Shown here one piece after another: positions 8,819 through 18,658 of a DNA stretch of 64,000 nucleotides. The DNA is from Atopobacter sp. AH10. GTDB taxonomy: Bacteria > Bacillota > Bacilli > Lactobacillales > Aerococcaceae. The translations under genes and the position numbers were made by a program. Positions within the stretch are counted from its first letter, which is position 1. Every line of letters begins with the position of its first letter. Where the stretch lies: positions 1 through 64,000 of the forward strand of contig NZ_QXPZ01000036.1 in the NCBI RefSeq assembly GCF_003664595.1. Reading direction: 5' to 3'. The notes below the pieces were generated by a model, which saw only the letters and a program-made list of their open reading frames with translations, ran no database searches and was not told where the DNA came from.

Positions 8819-11800
8819 CTAATCCATCGGGGTTTCATCAGAAGATGTTTCAACAGTTTCACTTTCATCTGCTAAATCTTCTTCTAAATCTTCCGTGTCA
8901 TCGTTTACCAGATTCTTTTCTTCTTCATATTCTCTAGTAGCAGGTTTAGAAGAGAATGCTTCTACCTTGCCATAAGAAATGCTGGCTTCTTCTTCCATAC
9001 CATTCAAATCAATTTCTTCGTCATTTTCATCAAGGATCTTCATATCCAAACCAAGCGATTGCAATTCTTTCACTAAAACGCGGAATGATTCTGGCACACC
9101 AGGTTTAGAAATTGGTTGACCTTTAACGATAGCTTCATAAGTTTTCACACGTCCAACAACATCATCTGATTTGTAGGTCAAGATTTCTTGTAGTGTATGA
9201 GCAGCACCGTAAGCTTCCAGAGCCCAAACTTCCATTTCCCCGAAACGTTGCCCCCCAAATTGCGCCTTACCCCCTAAAGGTTGTTGCGTAACTAAGGAGT
9301 ATGGGCCTGTCGAACGAGCATGCAATTTATCGTCAACCATGTGAGCTAACTTGATCATGTACATAACCCCAACAGAAATGCGGTTATCGAACGGTTCACC
9401 TGTACGTCCATCATAAAGAATAGTCTTGGCATCCTTAGCCAAACCTGCTTCTTTAACGGTACCCCATACATCAGTATCTTGCGCCCCGTCGAATACCGGA
9501 GTCGCTACATAAATACCTAGCTCACGAGCAGCCATCCCCAAGTGCAATTCTAGCACCTGACCGATGTTCATCCGTGAAGGCACCCCTAATGGGTTCAACA
9601 TGATATCAATTGGTGTCCCATCTGGTAAATATGGCATATCTTCTTGCGGAAGAATACGGGAAACGACCCCTTTATTCCCGTGACGCCCAGCCATCTTATC
9701 GCCTTCGTTAATTTTACGTTTTTGAACGATGTAAACTCGAACAAGCATGTTGACACCTGGAGCAAGTTCATCCCCATTAGCTCGAGTAAAGATCTTGATA
9801 TCTCTAACGATACCGCCACCACCATGAGGAACACGTAAGGACGTATCACGAACTTCACGCGCTTTCTCACCAAAGATGGCATGTAAAAGTTTTTCTTCTG
9901 GAGAAAGATCAGTTACCCCTTTAGGTGTGATCTTCCCAACCAAGATATCTCCATCACGAACTTCTGCCCCGATACGGATAACACCCATTTCATCTAAATC
10001 CTTCAAGGCATCTTCGCTAACATTTGGAATTTCACGAGTAATTTCTTCAGGTCCAAGTTTCGTATCTCTGGCATCTGATTCAAATTCTTCAATATGGATT
10101 GACGTGTAGACATCATCTTTCACTAAACGTTCGCTCATGATGACCGCATCTTCGTAGTTATAACCTTCCCAGGTCATGAAAGCAACTAACGGGTTTTGCC
10201 CCAAAGCTAATTCTCCATCTTCCATAGATGGACCGTTAGCAATGATATCCCCTACTTCAACTTGCTCGCCCAAATGAACGTTAGGTCGTTGGTTATAGCA
10301 AGTTCCTGAGTTAGAGCGTTGGTATTTGACAATTTCGTACTTATCCAACTGACCTTCAGGACGGCGAATCCGAATTTCATCCGCATCAACATATTCAACA
10401 ACTCCATCATGGCGGCAAATTAAAGCTGCCCCTGAGTCATGAGCCGACACATATTCCATCCCAGTTCCTACAAATGGAGCTTTAGGGTTAATCAACGGCA
10501 CAGCTTGCCGCTGCATGTTAGCCCCCATCAAAGCACGGTTAGAGTCATCGTTTTCCAAGAAAGGAATACATGCCGTAGCTACTGCAACTACTTGTTTTGG
10601 AGAAACGTCCATGTAGTCCACTTGTTCAACAGAAACTTCGATATTTTCACTTACTCGACGCGCCATAACAACGTCTTCTACAAAACTACCATCTTCATTT
10701 AACTTGGAGTTAGCTTGGGCTACAGTATATAAGTCTTCTTCGTCAGCTGTGAGGTAATCAATCTTATTGGTTACCTTGTGCGTTCTCCAGTCAACACGAC
10801 GATAAGGTGTTTCAACAAATCCAAATTTATTAATCTTCGCATAAGTGGACAAGGAGTTAATCAAACCAATATTTGGTCCTTCAGGCGTTTCAATTGGACA
10901 CATACGGCCATAGTGACTGTAGTGAACGTCCCGAACTTCATAACCCGCACGGTCACGCGTCAACCCACCAGGCCCTAAGGCAGATAGACGACGTTTGTGA
11001 GCCAACTCAGAAAGAGGGTTCGTTTGGTCCATGAATTGGGACAATTGGCTAGAACCAAAGAATTCTTTGATCGCCGCCACTACTGGACGAATATTGATTA
11101 ATTGTTGTGGGGTAACAGTAGAAATGTCTTGAATAGACATACGTTCACGAACCACACGTTCCATACGACTTAAACCGATACGGAATTGGTTTTGTAAGAG
11201 TTCCCCAACTGAACGAATACGACGGTTCCCTAAGTGGTCAATATCATCAGTTGTTCCCATTCCTTCATAAAGGTTAAGGAAGTAGCTCAAAGAAGCAATC
11301 ACATCACTAGCTAATAAATGTTTAAAATCTTCATGAACATTTCCATTACCGATAACATGTACTACACGGTCTGAATCTTCTTTTGAATATACCTTAAATA
11401 ATTGGATAACAATTGGCTCTTTGATCACCCCATCTTCAGATGGCGTTAAGGTTATTTCATTCAAACCCTTTTCCAAATAAGGTGCCAATTTTTCCATCAA
11501 AGCCTTGTCGACCACATCCCCGTCTTTAGCCAACAATTCACCAGTTTCTTCATCCACTAAGTTTTCTGCTAAGGTTTGATGCATCAAGCGTGTCTTCAAA
11601 CTTAATTTCTTATTGATCTTATAACGACCAACTGGTGCTAAATCATAGCGACGTGGATCGAAGAAACGAGCGTTTAGGAGGTTACGAGCACTTTCTGCCG
11701 TTTTAGGTTCGCCTGGACGTAATCTTTCATAGATTTCTTTCAAAGCTTCTTCTGTCCGGCTATCAGAGCTATCTCTGTGGATATCTTTTTCAATCGTTAA

Positions 11801-12454
11801 ACGTAATGTTGGAGAATCCCCAAAGAGTTGCAAAATTTGATCGTCCCCACCAAAGCCCAAAGCTCTAACAAGAACAGTCAATGGGATTTTCCGAGTTCGG
11901 TCAATACGCACATAAGAAATATGCTTAGCGTCTGTTTCATATTCTAGCCAAGCCCCACGGTTAGGAATCACCGTAGCTCCATAACTTTCACGTCCATTTT
12001 TATCCACTTTATCATGGAAATAAACGCCAGGAGAACGAACGAGCTGAGAAACGATAACCCGTTCAGCACCATTGATAATAAAAGTCCCCATGTCCGTCAT
12101 CAATGGGAAGTCGCCAAAGAAGACTTGTTGTTCTTTTACTTCACCTGTTTCTTTATTCACCAAGCGCAAATTAGCATACATTGGTGCAGAGTAGTTCGCA
12201 TCGTGTGCCCGAGCTTCTGCTACCGTGTATTTTGGCTCTTGCAATTCATAATCTAAAAATTCCAACGCCAAATTCCCTGAATGGTCTTCGATTGGAGAAA
12301 TGTCTTGGAACATTTCAATCAAACCCTTTTCCAAGAACCATTGGTAAGAATTGGTTTGAATTTCGATCAAATTCGGTAATTCCAACACTTCACCGATTCG
12401 GGCATAAGACCGCCGTACCCGGTGTTTCCCATAATTGACATTATGTCCTAGCAA
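8819..12454 (-). CDS. rpoB: RNA polymerase beta subunit
   Basis: Second catalytic subunit of RNA polymerase. The protein begins with [19 protein letters not shown], so the best start is the TTG at 12454, which has AGGGGTGG 5-6 bases upstream; an upstream in-frame TTG at 12475 would add seven residues without a better site. The rifampicin-binding cluster ([20 protein letters not shown] and following, near residues 470-500) has the susceptible residues at all main positions: Q and D of SQFMDQ, H of AHKRR, S of SALG. The C-terminus is an acidic tail (about 40 residues rich in Glu, Asp and Ser). It is the first gene of rpoBC and is transcribed from a leader with an attenuator-like hairpin. Confidence 0.98.
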   Translation of the reverse strand: MLGHNVNYGKHRVRRSYARIGEVLELPNLIEIQTNSYQWFLEKGLIEMFQDISPIEDHSGNLALEFLDYELQEPKYTVAEARAHDANYSAPMYANLRLVNKETGEVKEQQVFFGDFPLMTDMGTFIINGAERVIVSQLVRSPGVYFHDKVDKNGRESYGATVIPNRGAWLEYETDAKHISYVRIDRTRKIPLTVLVRALGFGGDDQILQLFGDSPTLRLTIEKDIHRDSSDSRTEEALKEIYERLRPGEPKTAESARNLLNARFFDPRRYDLAPVGRYKINKKLSLKTRLMHQTLAENLVDEETGELLAKDGDVVDKALMEKLAPYLEKGLNEITLTPSEDGVIKEPIVIQLFKVYSKEDSDRVVHVIGNGNVHEDFKHLLASDVIASLSYFLNLYEGMGTTDDIDHLGNRRIRSVGELLQNQFRIGLSRMERVVRERMSIQDISTVTPQQLINIRPVVAAIKEFFGSSQLSQFMDQTNPLSELAHKRRLSALGPGGLTRDRAGYEVRDVHYSHYGRMCPIETPEGPNIGLINSLSTYAKINKFGFVETPYRRVDWRTHKVTNKIDYLTADEEDLYTVAQANSKLNEDGSFVEDVVMARRVSENIEVSVEQVDYMDVSPKQVVAVATACIPFLENDDSNRALMGANMQRQAVPLINPKAPFVGTGMEYVSAHDSGAALICRHDGVVEYVDADEIRIRRPEGQLDKYEIVKYQRSNSGTCYNQRPNVHLGEQVEVGDIIANGPSMEDGELALGQNPLVAFMTWEGYNYEDAVIMSERLVKDDVYTSIHIEEFESDARDTKLGPEEITREIPNVSEDALKDLDEMGVIRIGAEVRDGDILVGKITPKGVTDLSPEEKLLHAIFGEKAREVRDTSLRVPHGGGGIVRDIKIFTRANGDELAPGVNMLVRVYIVQKRKINEGDKMAGRHGNKGVVSRILPQEDMPYLPDGTPIDIMLNPLGVPSRMNIGQVLELHLGMAARELGIYVATPVFDGAQDTDVWGTVKEAGLAKDAKTILYDGRTGEPFDNRISVGVMYMIKLAHMVDDKLHARSTGPYSLVTQQPLGGKAQFGGQRFGEMEVWALEAYGAAHTLQEILTYKSDDVVGRVKTYEAIVKGQPISKPGVPESFRVLVKELQSLGLDMKILDENDEEIDLNGMEEEASISYGKVEAFSSKPATREYEEEKNLVNDDTEDLEEDLADESETVETSSDETPMD

Positions 12455-12546
12455 GATTTCCACCCCTATATCCAAAAAGTAATGCTACAGTTTTATTACG
12501 AATATTAACTTTGTGTTACAAATAAGAAAAGAGCCCTTTTTTTGAC

Positions 12547-12596
12547 AAAAAAAAGACAAAAGTTCTGAATTCTCGGTAGAATTTTCCCTTTTGTTC
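12547..12596 (-). terminator. Attenuator-like terminator in rpoB leader
   Basis: On the minus strand an interrupted hairpin (outer ACAAAA/TTTTGT and inner AATTCT/AGAATT stems, arms 12556-12573 and 12578-12594) is followed directly by eight T residues (12554-12547). It lies inside the rpoB 5' leader, roughly 90 bases before the start codon, so it would stop transcription before rpoB unless an alternative fold or factor prevents it. Confidence 0.6.
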
Positions 12597-12603
12597 GCAA
12601 TTA

Positions 12604-12633
12604 TGTGCACAGTGGACAATATTTCACTGGGCA
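12604..12633 (-). other. Leader hairpin upstream of rpoB attenuator
   Basis: The minus strand contains GTGC-CAGTG pairing with CACTG-GCAC (about nine base pairs with bulges) just before the attenuator hairpin. A conserved RNA called Lacto-rpoB has been described in rpoB leaders of lactic acid bacteria. This leader may belong to that class, but I could not check the consensus. Confidence 0.4.
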
Positions 12634-12664
12634 CAGACTATTTTCCAACAATCGTACCAGATAA

Positions 12665-12693
12665 ATTATACAGATTTTTCCTCCTATATGCAA
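12665..12693 (-). promoter_or_regulatory. rpoBC promoter
   Basis: A perfect -10 TATAAT (minus strand, 12670-12665) has a partial -35 TTGCAT 17 bases upstream (12693-12688). It gives a leader of about 200 bases before rpoB. The remaining part of the gap up to 12857 is AT-rich with no gene seen. Confidence 0.6.
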
Positions 12694-12857
12694 GCATTTT
12701 TCTGAAAGTTTTCCTTAACTGCTTGCTTATTCAAATGTTACAGCCCCCACTCCTATTTTATCTTCTCAAGCACCCCAAAACGCATCCCCCCCATTGAAGC
12801 ATCGACTTAATTAAATTTATCCTTTTCCCCTTTCCTATCCTAGCTTTTAATACGACA

Positions 12858-12893
12858 AGGCTGACTCCTCCCCTAGAGAAAGAATCAGCCTTA
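12858..12893 (-). terminator. Weak hairpin after the M20 hydrolase gene
   Basis: AAGGCTGA pairs with TCAGCCTT across about 20 bases, a few bases after the stop codon of the hydrolase gene. The run of T residues is poor, so termination may be partial. Confidence 0.4.
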
Positions 12894-12898
12894 TATGT

Positions 12899-14173
12899 TT
12901 ATTTATTCCCTATAGGATTTGTCATCAAAAAACGAACGAGATCCTTAAACAAATCCAGTCCTGTTATCAAATCCTCTTCGTTGAAATCAAAAGCTTCTTG
13001 ATGATGAGCCGCCTTTAAATCAGAGCCCAACATAAAATGCATGGCCTTTCCACCATGTTCCTGTACCCTATTCAAGAACAAAGCGACATCTTCTGATCCC
13101 TTCATCGAAAAGTCCGATAAAGCATAGCCCTTGTTTTGAAGGAAGATAGTGAGTTGATCATGAAAAAGTTTATCCTTATCATACCAAGCTTCTGCGCGCC
13201 CCTTACAAGAGCTTTCTAAATGACAGCCATATTGAATAGCTGCTCCTTCTAAAATCCGTTTTACCCCTGCTTTTAAATCCTCCATGACTCTTTCATTACT
13301 TCCCCTTATTTCTAAGGCAAGCTGCGCATGGTTAGCTACGATATTCCTTCCACTCCCTCCTTCAATTTTACCTACGTTAATCCTTGCCAGTCCATTAGCA
13401 TCTTGAGGTAGGCTATGCAATCCCAAAACCGCACTAGCTGCTGCAAGTATAGCATTACGCCCTTCTTCTGGGTGGGCTCCGGCATGAGCTGACTTTCCGG
13501 TAAAGATGGCATCAATTTTTTCGGTTGCCAGTATATCTTCAGTCCCTACACAAATTTTTCCACTGGCTAAACCCATCCCTATATGCATCCCAAAGAAATA
13601 ATCTACTTGCTCTAACCACTTTCCATTCACTAAGGCATTGGCACCACGAACGCCTTCTTCAGCTGGTTGAAATACTACGATAAATTTCCCTTTAAGTTGC
13701 TTTGCATGTTGAGCTAACCATTTCGTGAACATAATACCAATAGCCATATGCCCATCATGACCACATGCATGCATTGCCCCTAGATGATCGGATTCAAAGT
13801 GTAATCGATGGGGAAGATGATCTTCATCCGTCGACTCTTTTAAAGGCAAGGCATCAATATCAAATCGAAAGCCAATAGTCGGCCCTTCCTTTCCGGTTTC
13901 GACTACAGCAATAGCTCCGGTATATCCCTCGAGAACCTCTTCTGCTTTTTCAATAGCTAGGTGTAGGCCAGACGAATAGCGTTCTTTTTCTTCTTTAGTC
14001 GGCAAGCCTAAACGCTCCCCAGCGTAAATCTCTTTTCCATAATGCAAGAGAATGCGATCATCTTGCAAGGCCTTAATTAAATGTTCCGTTGTACGATATT
14101 CCATCCAACCAGGTTCTGCCAAACGATGAAACTCCCGTCTTAACTCTATTAATGCTTTACTATCTTCTTCCAT
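12899..14173 (-). CDS. M20D amidohydrolase, AbgA-like
   Basis: Dinuclear metal peptidase of the M20D family (424 residues), which hydrolyses N-acyl or p-aminobenzoyl amino acids. The metal site motif MHACGHDGH is at 134-142, the general-base glutamates are in FQPAEEG (about 178-184), and the lid-domain motif KSAHAGAHPEEGRNA is near 240-254. A segment between residues 40 and 80 that plain hippurate hydrolases lack resembles E. coli AbgA, so a p-aminobenzoyl-glutamate hydrolase-type activity is the best guess. No abgB or abgT partner is present. It lies in the rplL-rpoB interval, 32 bases downstream of the methyltransferase gene, an unusual place. Confidence 0.75.
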   Translation of the reverse strand: MEEDSKALIELRREFHRLAEPGWMEYRTTEHLIKALQDDRILLHYGKEIYAGERLGLPTKEEKERYSSGLHLAIEKAEEVLEGYTGAIAVVETGKEGPTIGFRFDIDALPLKESTDEDHLPHRLHFESDHLGAMHACGHDGHMAIGIMFTKWLAQHAKQLKGKFIVVFQPAEEGVRGANALVNGKWLEQVDYFFGMHIGMGLASGKICVGTEDILATEKIDAIFTGKSAHAGAHPEEGRNAILAAASAVLGLHSLPQDANGLARINVGKIEGGSGRNIVANHAQLALEIRGSNERVMEDLKAGVKRILEGAAIQYGCHLESSCKGRAEAWYDKDKLFHDQLTIFLQNKGYALSDFSMKGSEDVALFLNRVQEHGGKAMHFMLGSDLKAAHHQEAFDFNEEDLITGLDLFKDLVRFLMTNPIGNK

Positions 14174-14205
14174 CTTCCTATCTTTCTCCTAACTCAGCGT
14201 CTCAT

Positions 14206-14808
14206 TCATTTTTGAACTGATAAAATCCAATAGCCCTTTTCTCTCGCAAGCCTATCGACTGACCCGAAAGTTTTTTCTAAAGCATCCATTGCACTTGGCG
14301 CCCCCTGTTTTTTTTGAATAACGCAAACAAATCGGCCCCCTTCTCTTAAATGATCGTAGGATTCTTTTAATATGCGATGGACTACTGCTTTACCCGCTCG
14401 GATAGGCGGATTAGAAATAATCAAGTCATAGTCATATTTTCCAACTTGACTATAACCATCAGACAAAAAAACTTCACCTAACTTAATGCCATAGCGTTGT
14501 CGATTTAATCGCGTTAATTCTAAAGCCCTTTCGTTCACATCAACTTGGTCAAGTTCGATGGAAAATCCTCGGCTTAAACTAATTCCCATTACCCCATAAC
14601 CACAACCTACATCTAAAAGAGAATGGGCCTCCTGCAACCATTCTTCTGGGATACTTTCAATCAATATACGGGAGCCAAAATCAATCCCTTGACGAGAGAA
14701 GACGCCATGATCAGTAGTAAATTCATAGTCTTTCCCACGTAATTTGGCTTGTACCAAGCTAGGTTTACTTTTTACATCAGGTTGCTGGCTATAATAATGA
14801 CTCGTCAT
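14206..14808 (-). CDS. RsmC-like class I methyltransferase (YbxB orthologue)
   Basis: SAM-dependent methyltransferase of 200 residues. The glycine-rich SAM loop LDVGCGYG is at 65-72 and the catalytic NPP motif of N2/N6 nucleic-acid methyltransferases is at 133-135 (ISNPPIRAG). It corresponds in size and position to B. subtilis YbxB, which lies between rplL and rpoB, and resembles the catalytic half of RsmC (16S rRNA G1207). The rRNA target is inferred. The start ATG has AGGAGG-type bases (AAGGAGGAAGC) upstream. Confidence 0.8.
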   Translation of the reverse strand: MTSHYYSQQPDVKSKPSLVQAKLRGKDYEFTTDHGVFSRQGIDFGSRILIESIPEEWLQEAHSLLDVGCGYGVMGISLSRGFSIELDQVDVNERALELTRLNRQRYGIKLGEVFLSDGYSQVGKYDYDLIISNPPIRAGKAVVHRILKESYDHLREGGRFVCVIQKKQGAPSAMDALEKTFGSVDRLAREKGYWILSVQK

Positions 14809-15279
14809 CAGCTTCCTCCTTTTTAGCTTCTAAAACACTTTTAATGGCTTTAGCAACAAAGTCTTCTCTAGCATTTTACCATCTTTCCCTAAAGAAAATG
14901 ATCTTTTGCCTAACTTTCTCTCAAAAAGAAACTTATAAAACTGAAGGCAATTCCTTTCTATAAAAACCAGAGAGAGCAGTTAAACTCTCTCCCTTCATAT
15001 GCTCCTATGATTGCTAAAAAAATAACTAGCATTCAATCAGCTGACCTTAAGTCTTTTTGACTTACAAATAGAAAAGAGGTTGAGAATGACATCTCAACCT
15101 CCTTAAAATGATAAATTGACGTGGATGGCAGGCTACTTGTCCTGCAAGAATAGAACTCGATTCATCTCTTAGACTAAAATCTATCAAGAGATATATCCTA
15201 TGAGTTTATCTCTCAACTGGTCAAAGTAATTCCAACTTCATGGTCAAGCCTTGAAAGGATTTACCTTCACCACTTAATC
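14809..15279. other. Gene-free gap between methyltransferase gene and hsp20
   Basis: No gene is seen in these 471 bases. Apart from the hsp20-side terminator there are two small hairpins: GCAGG/CCTGC near 15130-15143 and ATCTCTT/AAGAGAT near 15163-15191. I found no tRNA, T-box or known riboswitch signature. Confidence 0.5.
15076..15101 (-). terminator. Terminator downstream of hsp20
   Basis: A perfect 10-bp stem GAGGTTGAGA/TCTCAACCTC with a 6-base loop is followed on the minus strand by TTTTC. It lies about 180 bases after the hsp20 stop. Confidence 0.7.
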
Positions 15280-15720
15280 TTAGTCTTCGATAGGAATCGC
15301 TTTAACTGAATCTTCTTCTACAGCTAAAGGTTTCTCTACATCCAAATGTAAAATTCCCTTATCGAATTTTGCTTTAATTTGTTTTTCGTTGACTTTATCT
15401 CCAACATAGAAGCTACGTTCCAAATATCCACTATAACGTTCTCTGCGAATAAAGTTACCTTCATCATCTTTTTCTTCTTCTTTATCGCTATGATCTGCCT
15501 TAATAGTCAAATAACCATCTCTCAAGCCAATTTGTATATCTTCTTTTGAAAAACCTGGAAGATTGATAGTTAATTCATAAGAGTTTTCACTCTCCTTAAT
15601 ATCGGTAGGCATGCTAGGAAAAGCTGTTCGGTTATTTCCCCATACATCTTTAAAAGGATCAAAAGACGAAGACATGAACCGATCAAAATCAGCATCTCTA
15701 AACAAGCTAGGTAACAACAT
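15280..15720 (-). CDS. Hsp20/alpha-crystallin small heat shock protein
   Basis: ATP-independent holdase chaperone (146 residues) that binds unfolding proteins in the cytoplasm. The alpha-crystallin domain spans about residues 38-135, beginning with MPTDIKESENSYELTINLPG and ending with the signature KFDKGILHLDVEKP (A-x-x-x-n-G-x-L type). The N-terminal arm starts with LLPSLFRDADFDRFM as in lactic acid bacterial Hsp18/20. The promoter region has a CtsR-like operator, so heat induction is likely. Placement between rplL and rpoB is unusual. Confidence 0.93.
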   Translation of the reverse strand: MLLPSLFRDADFDRFMSSSFDPFKDVWGNNRTAFPSMPTDIKESENSYELTINLPGFSKEDIQIGLRDGYLTIKADHSDKEEEKDDEGNFIRRERYSGYLERSFYVGDKVNEKQIKAKFDKGILHLDVEKPLAVEEDSVKAIPIED

Positions 15721-15794
15721 ACAGCATTCCTCCTTAATTGATCACTCTTCTTAAGTGATAGAGGTCAAATCTCTTTCTCTCAACCTCTGACTAT

Positions 15795-15823
15795 AGCTTA
15801 GTCCTTTGGTCAGTATTTGTCAA
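15795..15823 (-). promoter_or_regulatory. hsp20 promoter with CtsR-like operator
   Basis: On the minus strand a -35 TTGACA (15823-15818) and a weak -10 TAAGCT (15800-15795) are 17 bases apart. The plus strand at 15808-15823 reads GGTCAGTATTTGTCAA, with GGTCA and GTCAA half-sites at the spacing of the CtsR consensus (GGTCAAANANNGTCAAA). Extra GGTCAAA half-sites lie at 15763 and near 15848 (as TTTGACC). Confidence 0.55.
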
Positions 15824-16077
15824 CATTTTTTACTGATTTTATTTGACCTTTATATTTGAGTTGTATTGTCAAGCTTTTAAAGAAGGGCTATTTTACAATT
15901 CATATCTTATAAAGGATTTAGCCTTATTCATTACCCTTTCTTCATTATAGCTAGTCGTCATTTATTTTACATTTTGCTCTCTACACCCACATGAAATTAA
16001 TCGACCCGCTAATGAAGCACTGGGTAAATTTCTTGAAGGCTATTGAAAAAAAAAGAGAGATTTTATAAAGTGCAAAA
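15824..16077. other. Gap between hsp20 promoter and rplL terminators
   Basis: AT-rich sequence with no gene and no RNA signature that I recognise. Confidence 0.4.
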
Positions 16078-16103
16078 AATCACTCCCCCGAAGAAGAGTG
16101 ATT
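16078..16103 (-). terminator. Second terminator after rplL
   Basis: Stem AATCACTC/GAGTGATT on the minus strand is followed by a T-run (ATTTTTTGC). It backs up the nearer terminator at 16157-16179. Confidence 0.75.
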
Positions 16104-16156
16104 TTCTCTAAAAAATTTACAACAACAAAATTTGACAAAGTGCCCATACAAAAAAA

Positions 16157-16179
16157 CGCCTTCCCATAACGGGAAGACG
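16157..16179 (-). terminator. First terminator after rplL
   Basis: Stem CGTCTTCCC/GGGAAGGCG with a short loop is followed on the minus strand by seven T residues, about 18 bases past the rplL stop codon. Confidence 0.85.
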
Positions 16180-16196
16180 GCAGATAAAAGAATAGA

Positions 16197-16565
16197 CTAC
16201 TTCAATTCTACAGAAGCGCCAACTTCTTCTAATTTAGCTTTCATTTCTTCAGCTTCAGCTTTAGCTACGCCTTCTTTAAGAGTTTCAGGAGCGCCATCAA
16301 CTAATGCTTTAGCTTCTTTCAAGCCTAAACCAGTGATTTCACGAACAACTTTGATAACTTTGATCTTAGAGTCACCAGCAGAAGCCAATACTACATCGAA
16401 GTCAGTTTTTTCTTCAGCAGCACCATCAGCAGCACCAGCAGCTACAGCTACAGGAGCAGCAGCAGTTACGCCAAATTCTTCTTCGATTGCTTTAACGAGT
16501 TCGTTTAATTCAGTTACTTTTGCTTCTTTAATGTCAGCAATGATTTGTTCAATATTTAAAGCCAT
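16197..16565 (-). CDS. rplL: 50S ribosomal protein L7/L12
   Basis: Stalk protein that recruits translation GTPases (122 residues). It has the N-terminal dimerisation segment (about 1-33), an Ala/Val-rich flexible hinge (about 34-52) and the globular C-terminal domain with EKTDFDVVL and the conserved [21 protein letters not shown] stretch (split here: 71-80 and 81-91). It is 60 bases downstream of rplJ, the normal L10-L12 pair. Confidence 0.98.
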   Translation of the reverse strand: MALNIEQIIADIKEAKVTELNELVKAIEEEFGVTAAAPVAVAAGAADGAAEEKTDFDVVLASAGDSKIKVIKVVREITGLGLKEAKALVDGAPETLKEGVAKAEAEEMKAKLEEVGASVELK

Positions 16566-16625
16566 TATTTTTCCTCCTTAGTTAGGTAAGTTCAGTTAAA
16601 TCTTTATATATACGCTAGGCGACCA

Positions 16626-17129
16626 TTAAGCAGCTTCTTCGCCCTTTTCTGCAACAGCTTTGACTGCCAAAGCAGTATTGCGGATAGGTGCTTGAAGAAC
16701 AGATAGCAACATGGATAGCAAGCCTTCGCGACTTGGTAGAGTTGCAATTGTGTTGATTTCTTCGAGTGTAGCAACCTTGCCTTCGATAACGCCACCTTTG
16801 ATTTCCAAAGCTTCTGCTTTTTTAGCAAAGCCAGCAACAATCTTAGCTGGAGCTACAACGTCTTCACCACCGAATACAACAGCAGTTGGACCTACGAAGC
16901 TATCATTCAAGCCTTCAATACCAGCTGCTTCAGCTGCACGACGTAAAATCGTGTTCTTGATAACTTGCATGCTAATGCCTTCTGCACGTAATTGGGAACG
17001 TAATTCCGTTACTTCCGCAACAGTAAGACCTAAATAATCAACGACTAATACAGAACCTGCTTGACGCATACGATCTGCTACTTCATCAACAATCGCTTGT
17101 TTTTGTTGAATTACTTGTTCTTTTGCCAT
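16626..17129 (-). CDS. rplJ: 50S ribosomal protein L10
   Basis: Stalk base protein (167 residues) that binds 23S rRNA and carries L7/L12 dimers on its C-terminal helix. The N-terminal domain contains [16 protein letters not shown] and the RNA-binding [10 protein letters not shown]. Start ATG with GGAGGTG upstream. It is regulated by an L10 leader RNA just upstream. Confidence 0.98.
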   Translation of the reverse strand: MAKEQVIQQKQAIVDEVADRMRQAGSVLVVDYLGLTVAEVTELRSQLRAEGISMQVIKNTILRRAAEAAGIEGLNDSFVGPTAVVFGGEDVVAPAKIVAGFAKKAEALEIKGGVIEGKVATLEEINTIATLPSREGLLSMLLSVLQAPIRNTALAVKAVAEKGEEAA

Positions 17130-17149
17130 TCTTTCACCTCCAAGCTTTA

Positions 17150-17283
17150 GTTAAAATAGAGTTTTTTTTAATAAAAAAACTCCATGCCTGAAGACATAGA
17201 GATACACATACACTGTATATTTCTCCCTCGGTAGGATATTAAGGAAAAGCCACCTACTGTCTTCGGAACATATCACTTGTCCG
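17150..17283 (-). ncRNA. L10 ribosomal protein leader (rplJL autoregulation)
   Basis: The minus-strand leader contains the conserved blocks of Firmicute L10 leaders: TTCCGAAGACAGTAGGTGG (17269-17251) and, further on, CCTTAATATCCTACCGAGG (17245-17227). The paired AGGTGG/CCTACC elements form the L10(L12)4 binding site. A GAGTTTTTTT/AAAAAAACTC hairpin near the 3' end may take part in control. L10 binding to this leader is known to limit expression of rplJ-rplL. Confidence 0.9.
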
Positions 17284-17312
17284 ATTGTACCAACAAGGGC
17301 ACAATCGGTCAA
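17284..17312 (-). promoter_or_regulatory. rplJL promoter inside a dyad
   Basis: TTGACC (-35) and TACAAT (-10) are 17 bases apart on the minus strand. Both elements lie within a nearly perfect 12-bp inverted repeat: TTGACCGATTGT against ACAATCGGACAA. The gene upstream, rplA, ends 19 bases before it. Confidence 0.8.
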
Positions 17313-17330
17313 GTCTTTTTTACTAATTTA

Positions 17331-18023
17331 TTAGACTAATTCATTAAAGTTAACTTTGACCCCAGGACCAAAAGTAGATGAAATAGTCATAGAGCGAACG
17401 TAGCGACCTTTAACAGCTGCTGGACGTAAGCGAAGAATGTTTGCATGGAAAGCTTTTAAGTTTTCGATTAACTTAGCATCGTCGAAGGAAACTTTACCAA
17501 CTGGAACTTGTACATTACCAGCTTTGTCCGTACGGTAAGTGATCTTACCAGCTTTGATTTCTTCAACAGCTTTCTTCACATCCATTGTAACTGTACCAGT
17601 CTTAGGGTTTGGCATCAAGCCTTTAGGACCTAACACACGACCTAAGCGACCAACTTGGCCCATCATGTCTGGAGTAGCTACAACAACATCAAAATCAAAC
17701 CATCCGTTTTGGATCTTTTCTGCTAATTCTGCTTCCCCAACATAGTCAGCACCTGCAGCTTCAGCTTCTTTAGCTTTTTCACCACGAGCGAAAACTAATA
17801 CGCGTTGAGTCTTACCAGAACCATTAGGCAATACAAATGCTCCACGTAATTGTTGATCTGCTTGACGTGTATCCAAGTTCAATTTATAAGCTACATCGAT
17901 AGATGCATCAAATTTAGCGAAGTCTAATTCTTTCACTAAAGCTACAGCTTCATCGAGCGAGTAGGCTTTGCCTTTTTCGATTTTTTCTGCAGCATTTACA
18001 TATTGTTTACTCTTTTTAGCCAA
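17331..18023 (-). CDS. rplA: 50S ribosomal protein L1
   Basis: 23S rRNA-binding protein of the mobile L1 stalk (230 residues, usual length). Family motifs [20 protein letters not shown] (121-140) and TGTVTMDV (147-154) are present. The start codon is TTG at 18023, with GGAGG 7 bases upstream; the N-terminus [14 protein letters not shown] is typical. It follows rplK by about 107 bases. Confidence 0.98.
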   Translation of the reverse strand: MAKKSKQYVNAAEKIEKGKAYSLDEAVALVKELDFAKFDASIDVAYKLNLDTRQADQQLRGAFVLPNGSGKTQRVLVFARGEKAKEAEAAGADYVGEAELAEKIQNGWFDFDVVVATPDMMGQVGRLGRVLGPKGLMPNPKTGTVTMDVKKAVEEIKAGKITYRTDKAGNVQVPVGKVSFDDAKLIENLKAFHANILRLRPAAVKGRYVRSMTISSTFGPGVKVNFNELV

Positions 18024-18130
18024 TGTTATTCCTCCTATTTTGTGGTTTTAACGGGTAGACCTCCCACGAAAGCTCTTTGGTACATAGGACCCTTGGCTGG
18101 AGCTTTCAATTGTCTAGCACCTTGCGAAAA

Positions 18131-18556
18131 TTATTCTTTAACTTCGAACCCCATCGAACGAGCGGTTCCTTCGATAATACGCATTGCTGCTTCGACATCT
18201 GCTGCATTCAAGTCAGGCATTTTTGTTTCAGCAATTTCGCGAACTTGGTCACGAGTTACTGTTGCGACTTTCTTCTTGTTAGGTTCCCCAGAGCCTTTGT
18301 CGGTCTTAGCCGCTTTTTTCAATAAATCAGCTGCTGGAGGGGTCTTCGTTACGAAATCAAATGAGCGATCTTCATAAACACTGATCACAACAGGAATAAT
18401 GTAACCTGCTTGTTCTTGAGTCCGCGCATTGAATTCTTTACAGAAGCCCATGATATTAACTTGAGCTTGCCCCAATGCAGGACCAACTGGTGGAGCAGGA
18501 GATGCTTTCCCTGCAGGAATTTGCAATTTAACGACATTTACAACTTTTTTAGCCAC
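18131..18556 (-). CDS. rplK: 50S ribosomal protein L11
   Basis: Protein of the GTPase-associated centre (141 residues). The N-terminal domain has the thiostrepton-region prolines ([18 protein letters not shown]) and the C-terminal domain binds 23S rRNA helices 43/44. The start is GTG at 18556 with AAGGAGGTC upstream. First gene of the rplK-rplA unit. Confidence 0.98.
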   Translation of the reverse strand: MAKKVVNVVKLQIPAGKASPAPPVGPALGQAQVNIMGFCKEFNARTQEQAGYIIPVVISVYEDRSFDFVTKTPPAADLLKKAAKTDKGSGEPNKKKVATVTRDQVREIAETKMPDLNAADVEAAMRIIEGTARSMGFEVKE

Positions 18557-18658
18557 GAAACTGACCTCCTTGTTTGTTCGTGATGTGGTTGAATGGGATT
18601 CCTATTTCCCTCCCACACTTGTTCATGACTTGGACTTCTCCAGGACATGTACTGCGGT

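Noticed and set aside
8819-12454. Rifampicin resistance in RpoB
   Set aside because: All main resistance positions in the cluster (SQFMDQ, AHKRR, SALG) carry the susceptible residues.
15076-15101. Start of a short peptide gene after GGAGG at the hsp20 terminator
   Set aside because: The GGAGG and ATG belong to the perfect terminator stem, and the frame closes after about 19 codons.
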